Positions 42,376 through 51,843 of a stretch of DNA of 64,000 bases are shown one piece after another. Position 1 is the first letter of the stretch. The number at the start of each line of letters is the position of its first letter. This DNA comes from Nocardia anocheti (GTDB taxonomy: Bacteria; Actinomycetota; Actinomycetes; Mycobacteriales; Mycobacteriaceae), in the NCBI RefSeq assembly GCF_029675105.1, contig NZ_JAQQFV010000001.1, positions 682,001-746,000 on the forward strand, in the 5' to 3' direction. A program made the position numbers and the translations under genes. The notes under the pieces were generated by a model. That model had not been told where the DNA came from, searched no databases, and was given only the letters and a program-made list of their open reading frames with translations.

Positions 42376-45222
42376 TTACGGGACGATATTGACCATCTTG
42401 CCCGGCACCACGATCACCTTGCGCGGGGCTTGCCCCTCGAGCAGGGCGACGACCTTCTCATCGGCCAGTGCGGCTGCCTCGATGGCGGCCGGGTCGGCGT
42501 CGGCGGGCACCTGGATGCGGCTGCGCACCTTGCCCTTCACCTGGATCGGATACTCCACCGAATCCGCCACCAGCAGTGCGGGATCGGCGATCGGGAAGGG
42601 GCCGTGGGCCAGGGACGCGGTGTGGCCCAGGCGTTCCCACAGTTCCTCGGCGATGTGCGGGGCCAGCGGGGCCAGCATCAGCACCAGCGGTTCCACGGCG
42701 GCGCGCGGGGCGCCGTCGGGGTAGTTCTTGGTGAGATGGTTGGTCAGCTCGATCAGCTTGGCGCCCGCGGTGTTGTCGCGCAGCGCGGCCAGGTCCTCGT
42801 CCACCCCGGCGATGGTGCGGTGCACCAAGCGCAGGGTCTCGTCCGAGGGCGCGGTGTCGGTGACCTTCGCCGCGCCGGTCTCCTCGTCGACCACCAGGCG
42901 CCACACGCGCTGCAGGAAGCGGTGCGCGCCGACGACGTCCTTGGTCGACCACGGACGCGAGGTGTCCAGCGGGCCCATCGACATCTCGTAGAAGCGGAAG
43001 GTGTCGGCGCCGTACTGATCGCACATCTCGTCGGGCGAGATGGCGTTCTTCAGCGACTTGCCGATCTTGCCGTACTCCTGGAAGACCTCGATCTCGACAC
43101 CGTCGGTGCCGGTCCAGAAGAACTTCCCGTCGCGCTCGACGACCTCGGTGGCCTGCACGTACGCACCGCGTTCGTCGGCGTAGGCGTAGTCCTGGATGTA
43201 ACCCTGGTTGTACAGGCGCCGGTAGGGCTCGCTGCCGGAGACATCACCCAGGTCGAACAGCACCTTCTGCCAGAACCGCGCGTACAGCAGGTGCAGCACG
43301 GCGTGCTCCACACCGCCGACGTACAGGTCCACGCCACCCGGATCGTTCGGGCCGTGCTCGGCCGTGCGCGGGCCCAGCCAGTACTTCTCGTTCTCCTCGG
43401 CGCAGAACGTCTCGGCATTGGTCGGGTCGGCGTAGCGCAGCTGGTACCAGGAGGAACCGGCCCAGTTGGGCATGACATTGGTGTCGCGGCGGTAGGTGCG
43501 CGGCCCGTCGCCCAGGTCCAGTTCCACGTGCACCCAGTCGGTGGCCTTGGCCAGCGGCGGGGAGGGCTCGGAGTTCGCGTCGTCGGGGTCGAAGGTGACC
43601 GGCGCGAAGTCCTCCATCTCCGGAAGTTCCACGGGCAGCATGGATTCCGGCAGCGCGTGCGCCACATTGTGCTCGTCGTAGACGATCGGGAACGGCTCGC
43701 CCCAGTAGCGCTGCCGGGCGAACAGCCAGTCGCGCAGCTTGTACTGCACCGTGCCGGTGCCGTGGCCCTCGGCCTCCAGGTGACCGATCATGGTCGCCTT
43801 GGCCTCGTCCACCGAAAGCCCGTTCAGGAAGCCGGAATTCACCAGCTCGCCGTCACCGGACCAGGCGCCCTCGGTGATGTCGCCGCCGGAGATCACCTCG
43901 ACGATCGGCAGACCCAGCGCGGTCGCGAACTCCCAGTCGCGGTGGTCGTGGCCGGGCACCGCCATGATCGCGCCGGTGCCGTAACCGCTCAGCACGTAGT
44001 CGGCGATGAAGATCGGCACCTGCTTGCCGTCGGCCGGGTTGGTCGCGTAGGAGCCGAGGAAGACACCGGTCTTCTCCTTGTTCTCCTGACGCTCCAGATC
44101 CGACTTGGCCGCGATCGACTCGCGGTAGGCGGCAACGGCTTCGGCCGGGGTGCCCGCGCCGCCATTGGTCCAGGCCGCCTCGGTGCCGTCCGGCCAGGCG
44201 GCGGCGGTCAGCTTGTCGACCAGTTCGTGTTCGGGGGCCAGCACCACGTAGGTGGCGCCGAACAGGGTGTCGGGGCGGGTGGTGAACACCTCGATGGTCT
44301 CGTCGCCGGGGGCGTCGAAGCGTACCTGCGCGCCGCGCGAGCGCCCGATCCAGTTGCGCTGCATGGACTTCACATTGTCCGGCCAGTCCAGCGTATCCAG
44401 GTCGTCGACCAGGCGGTCGGAGTAGGAGGTGATGCGCATCATCCACTGCCACATGCGCTTACGGAACACCGGGAAGTTGCCGCGCTCGCTGCGGCCGTCG
44501 GCGGTGACCTCTTCGTTCGACAGCACCGTACCCAGCCCCGGGCACCAGTTGACGATCGAATCCGACTGGTACACCAGGCGATACGAGTCGATCAGCGCGG
44601 CGCGCTCGGCGGCGCCCAGGCTGTTCCAGTCGCCGTCGGGTACCGGGCGCGAGCCGTTGGCGAACTGCTCTTCCAGCTCGGCGATCGGGCGGGCCCGGTC
44701 GGCCTCCTGGTCGTACCAGGCGTTGTAGATGCGCAGGAAGATCCACTGCGTCCACCGGTAGTACTCGGGGTCGGTGGTGGCGAAGGAGCGTCGCGGGTCG
44801 TGGCCCAGGCCCAGCCGGTCCAGCTGACGCTGCATGGTCGCGATATTGGACTCGGTGGTCACCCTCGGGTGCGCGCCGGTCTGCACCGCGTACTGCTCGG
44901 CGGGCAGGCCGAAGGCGTCGTAGCCCAGCGCGTGCAGCACATTGCGGCCGCGCATGCGGTGATAGCGGCCGAACACGTCGGTGGCGATGTAGCCCAGCGG
45001 GTGGCCCACGTGCAGGCCCGCGCCCGAGGGGAACGGGAACATGTCCTGGATGAACAGCTTGTCGGCCGGGGTCTCGCCCGCGAGCGGGCCGACCGGGTTG
45101 GGCGCGTGGAACGTGCCGCGCTCGGTCCAGTTCTGCTGCCAGCGCCGCTCGATCCGCCCCGCCAGCTCGGCGTTGTACCGGTGCTGAGGTACGTCACTCT
45201 CGGTAGTACGAGTGTCCTGCAC
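42376..45222 (-). CDS. leuS: Leucyl-tRNA synthetase
   Basis: Class I aminoacyl-tRNA synthetase (about 948 residues) charging tRNA-Leu. The HIGH-type motif is in [17 protein letters not shown], an inserted CP1 editing domain lies in the middle ([21 protein letters not shown]), and the KMSKS loop reads KIGKSLKN, as in mycobacteria. The anticodon-binding domain follows. GTG 45222 is preferred because AAGG lies seven bases upstream and the mycobacterial enzyme also has a short leader; ATG 45261 is possible. leuS is one of the anchors shared with M. tuberculosis Rv0038-Rv0050. Confidence 0.97.
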   Translation of the reverse strand: MQDTRTTESDVPQHRYNAELAGRIERRWQQNWTERGTFHAPNPVGPLAGETPADKLFIQDMFPFPSGAGLHVGHPLGYIATDVFGRYHRMRGRNVLHALGYDAFGLPAEQYAVQTGAHPRVTTESNIATMQRQLDRLGLGHDPRRSFATTDPEYYRWTQWIFLRIYNAWYDQEADRARPIAELEEQFANGSRPVPDGDWNSLGAAERAALIDSYRLVYQSDSIVNWCPGLGTVLSNEEVTADGRSERGNFPVFRKRMWQWMMRITSYSDRLVDDLDTLDWPDNVKSMQRNWIGRSRGAQVRFDAPGDETIEVFTTRPDTLFGATYVVLAPEHELVDKLTAAAWPDGTEAAWTNGGAGTPAEAVAAYRESIAAKSDLERQENKEKTGVFLGSYATNPADGKQVPIFIADYVLSGYGTGAIMAVPGHDHRDWEFATALGLPIVEVISGGDITEGAWSGDGELVNSGFLNGLSVDEAKATMIGHLEAEGHGTGTVQYKLRDWLFARQRYWGEPFPIVYDEHNVAHALPESMLPVELPEMEDFAPVTFDPDDANSEPSPPLAKATDWVHVELDLGDGPRTYRRDTNVMPNWAGSSWYQLRYADPTNAETFCAEENEKYWLGPRTAEHGPNDPGGVDLYVGGVEHAVLHLLYARFWQKVLFDLGDVSGSEPYRRLYNQGYIQDYAYADERGAYVQATEVVERDGKFFWTGTDGVEIEVFQEYGKIGKSLKNAISPDEMCDQYGADTFRFYEMSMGPLDTSRPWSTKDVVGAHRFLQRVWRLVVDEETGAAKVTDTAPSDETLRLVHRTIAGVDEDLAALRDNTAGAKLIELTNHLTKNYPDGAPRAAVEPLVLMLAPLAPHIAEELWERLGHTASLAHGPFPIADPALLVADSVEYPIQVKGKVRSRIQVPADADPAAIEAAALADEKVVALLEGQAPRKVIVVPGKMVNIVP

Positions 45223-45381
45223 GGTCCTGCCTTCTTGTTCTCGCCGATCCCCGGTAAACATCGTCTAACAGGGTAGATCGTCGGCGCCATCCGTTTTGCC
45301 ACGCCCCGCGCGGTGTGTGGGCGGTCACCTCGGTGGGGAGCGCTCGATCCGGGGTCGGCGCGGGTGCGCTAGCCTGCAGGA

Positions 45382-45789
45382 ATGGTCGTCGTCGCTCTGA
45401 TTCTGTTCGCGCTGGCCGCGGTCGCCATCGTGACCGGTGTGCTCGGACTGCTCGGCAAGCTGCCCCGCAATCCCTTCCTCGGTGTCACCACCGAGGCCGC
45501 GCTGCACAGCGACGACAACTTCCGCATCGCCAACCGCATCGCGGCCCCCACCTCGGTGGGCGCGGGCGCGCTGCTGTTCGCCGGTGGCCTGGTGGCCCTG
45601 GTCGCGAGCGGTTTCGCCGCTCTCGGCGTGGCGGTGGCCGTGGCCGTCATCGCGATCTTCACCCTCGGTGCGGGCGCCAACGCGGCGGCCCGCGCGGTCG
45701 AACCCCTGTTGCCCCCGGCTCCCGTCGGCGGCTGCGGTTCCTCGTGCGGCGGCTGCTCGCTGCGCGACACCTGCGCGCCCGCCAACTGA
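45382..45789 (+). CDS. SdpI/YhfL-like small membrane protein with Cys-rich tail
   Basis: A 135-residue membrane protein with three helices (VVVALILFALAAVAIVTGVL, SVGAGALLFAGGLVALVAS, ALGVAVAVAVIAIFTLGAG) and the SdpI-like KLPRNPFLGVTTEAAL motif between the first two. The tail ends in GGCGSSCGGCSLRDTC, four cysteines that could bind a metal or form disulphides. SdpI proteins give immunity to a killing factor in Bacillus; no such role can be assumed here. It lies divergent to leuS. Confidence 0.8.
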   Translation: MVVVALILFALAAVAIVTGVLGLLGKLPRNPFLGVTTEAALHSDDNFRIANRIAAPTSVGAGALLFAGGLVALVASGFAALGVAVAVAVIAIFTLGAGANAAARAVEPLLPPAPVGGCGSSCGGCSLRDTCAPAN

Positions 45790-45876
45790 CCGCGCCCCCC
45801 GGGTCGCCCCGAAATCGGTGGCTGACCGGGCCTGTCTTAGGTACAACGGAGGCAGGCATCTGAACGGGGGAAGTTC

Positions 45877-46206
45877 ATGAAGGTTGTCGCAGCGGCGTTT
45901 CTCGTCGCGTTGATCGGGGTGGTCGTCGCCATCGTGTCGCCGCTGGCCGGTGGCTTGGTGTTGCTCGGGGCCGCGGTGCTGTTCGTCGTCGGGTGCGTGC
46001 GGGTGGGCGCGCAGAACTCCAAGCCGTTGCGGTCGAGGCGTCAGCGCTGGCGGGCCGCGTCGGGTGGTGCGGCCGAGTCCGGCGCGGCCACCGGTGGCGG
46101 CTTCCTGTGGTTCGGCGGTGGCGGCAGCGACGGCGGGAGTGGCAGCGGCTGTGGTGGCGGTAGCGGCTGCGGCGGAGGCGGCGGTGGTTGCGGCGGCGGG
46201 AGCTGA
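45877..46206 (+). CDS. Small membrane protein with Gly/Cys-rich tail
   Basis: A 109-residue protein with two hydrophobic N-terminal helices (AAAFLVALIGVVVAIVSPL and GGLVLLGAAVLFVVGCVRV), a basic RSRRQRWR linker and a tail rich in Gly, Ser and Cys (GSGCGGGSGCGGG, then GGCGGGS). I know no family for it. The tail recalls Gly-rich surface or amyloid-like segments, but that is only a resemblance. GGGGGAAG immediately upstream supports the start. It follows the SdpI-like gene, which also has a Cys-rich tail. Confidence 0.7.
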   Translation: MKVVAAAFLVALIGVVVAIVSPLAGGLVLLGAAVLFVVGCVRVGAQNSKPLRSRRQRWRAASGGAAESGAATGGGFLWFGGGGSDGGSGSGCGGGSGCGGGGGGCGGGS

Positions 46207-46209
46207 TCG

Positions 46210-46246
46210 GCGTGCGGTGGGCGGTCACGTGCCGCCCACCGCACGC
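46210..46246. terminator. Hairpin between convergent genes
   Basis: Perfect 15-bp stem GCGTGCGGTGGGCGG / CCGCCCACCGCACGC with a seven-base loop, between the Gly/Cys-rich protein gene and the DUF6670-like gene. It could terminate both strands although no T-run follows. Confidence 0.7.
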
Positions 46247-46251
46247 GCGGC

Positions 46252-47268
46252 TCAGCGGGTGCCGAGGTATTCGATATAGCCGGTGCCGGTGATCGGCGCG
46301 CCGCGGAACCGGCCGGTGTACTCGTAACTGCCGACGTAGCCGCCCGCCATCCCGTAGACGTAGTCGTCGTTGGTGGTGCCGTGGATCTCGATCAGCTCGT
46401 CGCCGTTGTCGTCGTCCACACCCCAGCTGAACTGCGACGCGAGCCGCATCGACAGGCCGTTGGGGGTCCGGCGCGGCGCGGGCTCGAGGCGGTGGACCTC
46501 GAAGTGGAATCCGGCCTCGTAGGTGCCGCCGTGGTCGGTGAGCGAGCGCAGGTAGACCGCCCGCTGCACGGGCACCCCGAGCGGGCCGAGCACCTCCACC
46601 ATGAGCACCTGGGTGCTGTCGTCGATATTGATGATCTGGTAGGTGAAGAACCGCAGCGGCAGCGGGACGTGCGCGCCGCGCGCGTATTCGAGGGTGTTGA
46701 GCCCGGCGATCTCGACGGTCTCGCCCGCGTGGGTGACCCGGCCTTCGTACTGGCACAGCAGGGACCAGTGGTCGTAGAGCCCGCCACGCAGCGCCACGAA
46801 ATGCGACACCTTGTCGGTGGCGCGCACCCGCAGATCCAGCTCGAAGGCCGGATTGCGGTAGGCGACGGTGAAATTCGGATAGCGCCCCTCTAGCTGGAAC
46901 TCCTCGCCGAAGCGGACCACGCTCGAATCGGGCGCGAGCTCCAGATCGCGCGCCACCCGATACCCACGGAACTGCCCCGGAAACCGCACCCCCGCGCCGA
47001 CGAGCAGATTGGCGGTGTCGGCATCGGTCGTCTCGATCAGATGATCGTTGCGCCACAGCGGGATTCGTGGCTGACCGATCACCGTGATCACATCGAGGAA
47101 GTTCAGCGGCGCGGGCAGTCCGGGCAGCATGAGCCCGTAGTGGACCGTGCGGTACCGCCCGCGCGGCGGATGGAACGCGGTCTGTGGATCGAACGGCGTA
47201 CCCCGCATCGCGTAGGCGCCGGAGGCTGCGCGCTGTGCGGCCCGGGACACAACATCTCTGACACTCAT
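46252..47268 (-). CDS. DUF6670-like protein
   Basis: A 338-residue protein likely to be all beta. Blocks are PPRGRYRTVHYGLMLPGLP, PLNFLDVITVIGQPRIPLW, FRGYRVARDLELAPDSSVVR, GGLYDHWSLLCQYEGRVTH, FTYQIINIDDSTQVLMVEVL and EYTGRFRGAPITGTGYIEYLG. It fits DUF6670, of unknown function, as I recall; a lipocalin or steroid-modifying barrel fold is only a guess. GAGAGG about six bases before the ATG at 47268 is decisive. An AT-rich stretch upstream (47300-47345) probably holds its own promoter, so it may not be part of the ThDP-KAS operon behind it. Confidence 0.65.
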   Translation of the reverse strand: MSVRDVVSRAAQRAASGAYAMRGTPFDPQTAFHPPRGRYRTVHYGLMLPGLPAPLNFLDVITVIGQPRIPLWRNDHLIETTDADTANLLVGAGVRFPGQFRGYRVARDLELAPDSSVVRFGEEFQLEGRYPNFTVAYRNPAFELDLRVRATDKVSHFVALRGGLYDHWSLLCQYEGRVTHAGETVEIAGLNTLEYARGAHVPLPLRFFTYQIINIDDSTQVLMVEVLGPLGVPVQRAVYLRSLTDHGGTYEAGFHFEVHRLEPAPRRTPNGLSMRLASQFSWGVDDDNGDELIEIHGTTNDDYVYGMAGGYVGSYEYTGRFRGAPITGTGYIEYLGTR

Positions 47269-47365
47269 CGAAGTCCTCTCGCAAACACCGTTGTATGCGT
47301 AACTCAAAGTATCAGAAACAATTGACGTTTTGGTAAATTCATTCCGGCGACGGAGTACGCGCAGG

Positions 47366-48385
47366 TCAGGCGCGATTTGTCAGTGCGGTGTGGATGGCCC
47401 GGCTGACGGTGGGGTCGGCGATGGCGACGCGGGCGCTGCCGTCGGGGTAGGGCTTGGCCTTGATGCCAGCGCGGCGGAGAGTGGTGGCCGGGCCGGGGCC
47501 GGGGAGGTAGAGGAAGTTGGCGTGGCTGTCGGGGGTGACGATGCCGTCGGCGTGCAGGGCGGCGCGCAGGCGGTCGCGCTCGTGGGTGATGCGGGCGACG
47601 CGCTCGCGGAGTTCGGGCTCGGCGGCGTAGCTGGCGCGCACGGCGGCCACGGCCGAGGTGGGGACGCCGAAGGGGAGTTGCTGCTGGCGGACGCGGTCGA
47701 TCAGGGGTGCGCGGCCGAGGCAGTAGCCGATGCGCAACCCCGCCAGGCCGTACGCCTTCGAGAAGGTGCGCAGGATCAACAGATTGGGGTGTTTGCGCAG
47801 GAGGTCGTGGATGTCGAGATGATCGGCGGGAGCGAGGAATTCGACGTAGGCCTCGTCGAGCAGCACGGGGATCTTGCGGCCGACGGCCGACAGGAACGAG
47901 CGGACCGCGCCCGCGTCGAGCAGGGTGCCGGTGGGATTGTGCGGACGGCACACGACGATCAGCGCGGTGCGGCGGTTCACCACGCGACGCAGGGCGGGCA
48001 GGTCCTGATCGCCCGCCGCGTCGAGCGGCACGGGGACCAGCGTCATCCCGGTCATCTCCGCCATCACCGGATAGCCGTCGAATGTCGGTGTGCTGCTGAC
48101 GAGTTCACCCGCACCGAGCGCGCGCATCACCTGGAGTGCCACGCCGGTGGCGCCCGCGCCGACCACCACCTCCTCGGGCCGCACGCCGAGATGCTCGGCG
48201 ATCAGGCGCGGCAGTTGGTCGGGCAGGAACTCCGGATATCGGTTGGCCAGCGTGAGCGTCTCGCGTACCGCCGCGATCACGGAAGGCAGTGGCGGGAAAG
48301 GGTTCTCGCTGAGACTGAGGTCGACGCGGGTACTCCCGGCGGCGAAGCGCCGTGACGGGATGGTGGGTTCGGCGAGCAGGGTCAT
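47366..48385 (-). CDS. PLP-dependent aminotransferase (histidinol-phosphate/aromatic type)
   Basis: Class I/II aminotransferase of 339 residues: LSLSENPFPPLPSV, GAGATGVALQVMRAL, VCRPHNPTGT, LLDEAYVEF, and the PLP lysine in TFSKAYGLAGLRIGY. Length and motifs fit HisC or the related phenylalanine aminotransferase Pat. No histidine genes are nearby; instead it is the last gene of a coupled operon with a ThDP enzyme, an SRPBCC protein and a KAS III-like enzyme, so a role in a specialised pathway (amination of a keto intermediate) is more likely. Its ATG overlaps the upstream stop by four bases. Confidence 0.9.
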   Translation of the reverse strand: MTLLAEPTIPSRRFAAGSTRVDLSLSENPFPPLPSVIAAVRETLTLANRYPEFLPDQLPRLIAEHLGVRPEEVVVGAGATGVALQVMRALGAGELVSSTPTFDGYPVMAEMTGMTLVPVPLDAAGDQDLPALRRVVNRRTALIVVCRPHNPTGTLLDAGAVRSFLSAVGRKIPVLLDEAYVEFLAPADHLDIHDLLRKHPNLLILRTFSKAYGLAGLRIGYCLGRAPLIDRVRQQQLPFGVPTSAVAAVRASYAAEPELRERVARITHERDRLRAALHADGIVTPDSHANFLYLPGPGPATTLRRAGIKAKPYPDGSARVAIADPTVSRAIHTALTNRA

Positions 48386-49401
48386 CGCGCCGCGCCCCAG
48401 CGCACCGCCGCCGCACCGGCGAAATCCCCCGCGTGCGCGAACGCCGACATCAGCACCACCGACCCGTTGCGCAACCGGCCCGCCCGATTCTCCACATCCA
48501 GCGTCACGGGAATGCCCGCCGCGAACAGGTTTCCGCACTGATCGAAGGTGTCGGGGTGGCGATCGGCGGGCAGTTCCAGCGCGTCGGTCCAGTTGCGCAG
48601 GAACAGGCGGTTGGGCTGGTTGGTGACGAAGGTGTCGATATCGCGCCCCTTCACCCCGATGTGGTCGCACACCGCCAGCGCCACCTCGGGCACCAGCCGA
48701 TTGCCGCGCGCGAACACCTTGGTGATCTTGGATTCGGTGAAACTCACGCACCCCTGCCCCTCGCCGGGCTCCCAGTACTTGCGCGGGCCGTTGGTGGAGA
48801 AGTCCATGTCACCGGCGAATTCGGGGTAGGTGCGGCATTCGATGTCGAGGATGGGGGCCGAATCGTCCTTGCGCAGCAGGCCGATGCCGCAGCCGTCACC
48901 GGGCACCGGCGCCTGGGCCAGCTTGCGGATGTCGGGCTGGGTGAACACCGGGCCCGCGCAGTTCTGGGTGGCGACGATCAGCGCCGTCTTCGCCTCGCTG
49001 GTGGCCATCATCATCCTGGCCAGCGCCATCATGTGCACGAAGGCCGCGCAGCCGCCGTTGTGCACGTCGAGCACGTGGGCGGGGTGCGCACCGAGGCGCC
49101 GGGCCAGCTCGGGGCCCGCGCCCATGACCGGATTGTCGGGGAGCTGGGTGTGGGTGATGATGATGTCGAGCTCGGCGGCCAGCCCGTCGCCGTGACGTTC
49201 GCGCAGGGCGGCGAAGGCGTGTTCGGCCAGGTCGACGGCGGTGTCGTCGCGGGAGACGTGATGGCGGCCGGTCGGCGACCGGAACATCACGTTCTTGGCC
49301 ATCCGCTCCGAGCGCGAGTACTGGGTGAAGTAGTCGGTGGGGACCGGGTCGCCGGGCAGGTAGCTCGCGACGTCGACCAGGCTCACAGCTGGCGTGTTCA
49401 C
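48382..49401 (-). CDS. KAS III-like thiolase-fold enzyme lacking the catalytic His
   Basis: A 339-residue enzyme of the 3-oxoacyl-ACP synthase III fold. The nucleophile is Cys118 in VHNGGCAAFVH and the late Asn is present (CGNLFAAGIP, Asn291), but the usual HQAN His is replaced: the motif reads TNQPN (Asn261). This suggests altered chemistry, for example acyl transfer without decarboxylation. N- and C-termini match the family (VASYLPGDPVPTDYF, SAFAHAGDFAGAA). It starts at a GTG overlapping the upstream SRPBCC stop and ends overlapping the aminotransferase start, so all four products are made together. Confidence 0.85.
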   Translation of the reverse strand: MNTPAVSLVDVASYLPGDPVPTDYFTQYSRSERMAKNVMFRSPTGRHHVSRDDTAVDLAEHAFAALRERHGDGLAAELDIIITHTQLPDNPVMGAGPELARRLGAHPAHVLDVHNGGCAAFVHMMALARMMMATSEAKTALIVATQNCAGPVFTQPDIRKLAQAPVPGDGCGIGLLRKDDSAPILDIECRTYPEFAGDMDFSTNGPRKYWEPGEGQGCVSFTESKITKVFARGNRLVPEVALAVCDHIGVKGRDIDTFVTNQPNRLFLRNWTDALELPADRHPDTFDQCGNLFAAGIPVTLDVENRAGRLRNGSVVLMSAFAHAGDFAGAAAVRWGAAR

Positions 49402-50057
49402 CGCATCCACTCCGGCTTGACGGGCAGCCCGTTGGCCGCGCGATATTCGCAAATGGCCTTGAGGTTGTCCAGCTCGAGCTGGTGCCCGGCGGAGAACATC
49501 TCCCAGAAGTCGCCCACCCACACCGGCCGACCCGGCGGCGCCGTCTCGGGATAGCCGTTCTCGTCGTAGAAGGGGTGGTGACAGTTCACCCACAGCACCA
49601 CCGAGCCCGGCTTGTCGAACACCACCTGCGCGTCGACCACCCGCATCAGGTAGATCATCCACAGGTGCGCGGACTGATCCCAGGCGCAGTGGTAGTCCAC
49701 GGTCATGGCCTCGGGATGGGCGACGGTGCGGGTGTAGCACTTGGTGCTGTCGCCGAGCCGGTCGTAGGACAGCCACAGCCCCGGCTCGTCGGTCTCGGCG
49801 AAGCCGCGCAGGCTGTAGGTCCATTCCTCGAGCGAGCGGGTGTCGGCCAGATACTCGAAGACCTCGCGCGGCGGCGCGGCGATATAGGACTGCACCGGGC
49901 AGTACTCGCCGAAGACCTGGTCGTGCGGATACACCGACCGCAGCATGTCCATGATGATCGGCGTGGTCGCCTCGCGATCGGAGTTCTCGATCCGCAGCAC
50001 ACCGGGCACCACCCCGTCGGGGATGTCGCTGAGAGCGGGCAGCTCGCTGGTCGTCAC
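49398..50057 (-). CDS. SRPBCC (START-like/polyketide-cyclase-type) protein
   Basis: A 219-residue protein with an SRPBCC-like helix-grip fold: CPVQSYIAAPPREVFEYLADTRSLEEWTYSL at the start of the domain, CYTRTVAHPEAMTVDYHCAWD in the sheet, and a long C-terminal helix (GHQLELDNLKAICEYRAANG). Such proteins cyclise, dehydrate or bind hydrophobic intermediates in biosynthetic operons. It has no signal peptide. The GTG start has GAGGAGA five bases upstream and overlaps the ThDP-enzyme stop (GTGA). Ligand unknown. Confidence 0.75.
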   Translation of the reverse strand: MTTSELPALSDIPDGVVPGVLRIENSDREATTPIIMDMLRSVYPHDQVFGEYCPVQSYIAAPPREVFEYLADTRSLEEWTYSLRGFAETDEPGLWLSYDRLGDSTKCYTRTVAHPEAMTVDYHCAWDQSAHLWMIYLMRVVDAQVVFDKPGSVVLWVNCHHPFYDENGYPETAPPGRPVWVGDFWEMFSAGHQLELDNLKAICEYRAANGLPVKPEWMR

Positions 50058-51733
50058 GATGTTCTCCTCGCGGATTCGATGGTCGACAGGAAAGGGTGGA
50101 AGGGCGGGATTTCGTCGGGGTCGCACAGGATTTCGAGAAAGGACGGACCGGGGGTGGCCATGCCGCGGCGCAGGGCTTCGGTGAGGTCGGCGGCGTCTTC
50201 GACGGTGTGGGTCACGAGTCCGGGGAACATGGCGGCGATGCCAGCGCCGATGTGGGCGGGACGAAAGCGGTTGAAGCTGTAGCGGTCTCGATAGAAGAGC
50301 TGTTCGCGGGTGACGCACATGGCGTGCGCGTTGTTGTTGAAGACCACGAAGGTGATGGGCAGGTCGTACTCCACGGCGGTGTGGATCTCCATGCCGTGCA
50401 TGAAGAACGCGCCGTCACCGGCGACGACCACGGTGCGGCGCGGTCCGTCGCGGCGGGCGAAGGCCGAGCCGATCCCGGCGCCGAAGGCGTACCCCATGCC
50501 ACCCATGCCGAGCGCGACGACGAAACGTCCACCGTCGGGGACGCGTAGGTGGTGGACGACCGAGGCGCCGGTATTGCCCGCGTCGGCGAAGACATCGGTG
50601 CCGTCGGGCAGCGCGGTCTGGATGGCCTCGACGACCGTGCGGTAGCGCAGGCCGGGGCCGTCGGATTCCGGGACCGGGAGCGGGGTGGGTTCCCGCGCGG
50701 GGGGTGGTGTGCGGGTGTGGGGGAGATGGGGGAGTAGTTCGGTGAGGGTCGTGGCGAGGTCGGTGCTGGTCAGGTGGGTGGCGGGTAGGTGTGGCGGGAG
50801 GGTGCCGATGCTCAGCAGGGGCAGATCGGCGAGGGCGGATTCGAGTCCGGCGCGCGTGGTCACCGGGAGACGGGTGCCGATCAACAGGCAGGCGCTCGCG
50901 GAGCCCAGCGCGTCGAGGAGTTCGGGATGGCCCATGCTCCCCGCGACGCCGAGATAGCCGGGCCCGGTATTGGCGTAGACGTCCTTGGCATCCGGCGCCA
51001 GGCCGATCGAGGCGCCCAGCGCGGAGACGAACTCGGCCAGTGCCGGGCGGGCATTGTCGCGCGCGACCTGGTCACCGGCGATGACGACCAGTGTGCCCGC
51101 CCGGTCCATCTCGGCGGCGAAGCGCTGCGCCGCAAGGGAAGCCGATCCGAAGCGACCGTCACCACCTGCGTGGGTCGGGCCTTCGGTTGCTCGGTGGATC
51201 GGGGGTGACAGGTGCTGCTGCTGAACATCTTTGGGGAGCAGTAGTACCGCTGGTCCGCCCGCCTCGGCCGCGGTGATGGCGGTCGCGAGTTGGGTGGGGA
51301 ATGCCGAAGCGTCGGTTACCCGTGCGCAGTAGCGGCTCACCGTCGCGAACAGCGCTCGCGCGTCGATCGATTCGGCGAGTCCACTCGAATCCTGGAACGC
51401 CCCGGCGCCTTCCAGTGCGGTCGGTGGTTGCCCGATCAGCGCGAGTACCGGTACCCGCGAGGCGTATGCCTCGGCCAGCCCGGCCACCAGATTCATCGCA
51501 CCGCCCCCGGAGGTCGCCGCGACGACGCCGAGTCCGCCGGTGGCGCGGGCGTATCCGTCGGCCATGGTCGCCGCCGAGAACTCGTGTTTGGCGACGATTC
51601 CGGCGGGGTGGCCGTCCGCGTCGAAGATCGCGTCGTAGAGGTCTTCGATATTGGCGCCGTCGACACCGAAGATGTGGGTGATGCCCCGTTCGGCCAGCTC
51701 CCGCACCAGGTAGTCCACCACTCGGTCCGGCAT
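50054..51733 (-). CDS. Thiamine-diphosphate-dependent enzyme (acetolactate synthase/decarboxylase type)
   Basis: A 559-residue ThDP enzyme: the cofactor-activating Glu in IVAKHEFSAATMADGYAR, a central domain, and the ThDP/Mg motif GDGAFFMHGMEIHT ending NNN. The early IFGVDGANIEDLYDAI block and the absence of an FAD-type acetohydroxyacid synthase context suggest a pathway-specific carboligase or 2-keto-acid decarboxylase. It heads a four-gene operon. GGAGGAG five bases before the ATG at 51733 settles the start. The operon promoter must lie in the 138 bp shared with the divergent EXLDI gene. Confidence 0.9.
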   Translation of the reverse strand: MPDRVVDYLVRELAERGITHIFGVDGANIEDLYDAIFDADGHPAGIVAKHEFSAATMADGYARATGGLGVVAATSGGGAMNLVAGLAEAYASRVPVLALIGQPPTALEGAGAFQDSSGLAESIDARALFATVSRYCARVTDASAFPTQLATAITAAEAGGPAVLLLPKDVQQQHLSPPIHRATEGPTHAGGDGRFGSASLAAQRFAAEMDRAGTLVVIAGDQVARDNARPALAEFVSALGASIGLAPDAKDVYANTGPGYLGVAGSMGHPELLDALGSASACLLIGTRLPVTTRAGLESALADLPLLSIGTLPPHLPATHLTSTDLATTLTELLPHLPHTRTPPPAREPTPLPVPESDGPGLRYRTVVEAIQTALPDGTDVFADAGNTGASVVHHLRVPDGGRFVVALGMGGMGYAFGAGIGSAFARRDGPRRTVVVAGDGAFFMHGMEIHTAVEYDLPITFVVFNNNAHAMCVTREQLFYRDRYSFNRFRPAHIGAGIAAMFPGLVTHTVEDAADLTEALRRGMATPGPSFLEILCDPDEIPPFHPFLSTIESARRTS

Positions 51734-51843
51734 CGGCACTCCTCCACGCGGCATTCCGGGCGGCCTGCGGGCCGCCTCTTCTCGGTACTACGGAGCGCGC
51801 GGAACAGGGGTTCATCGGATCGGGGAAACTTCCCTCTTGTGTG

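Noticed and set aside
42349..45276. 975-codon plus-strand frame opposite leuS
   Set aside because: leuS motifs are intact on the minus strand; the long antisense frame is expected at this GC content.
48382..49824. Longer upstream start for the KAS III-like gene
   Set aside because: The extension lies within the SRPBCC gene in another frame; the GTGA overlap at 49401 gives a family-typical length.
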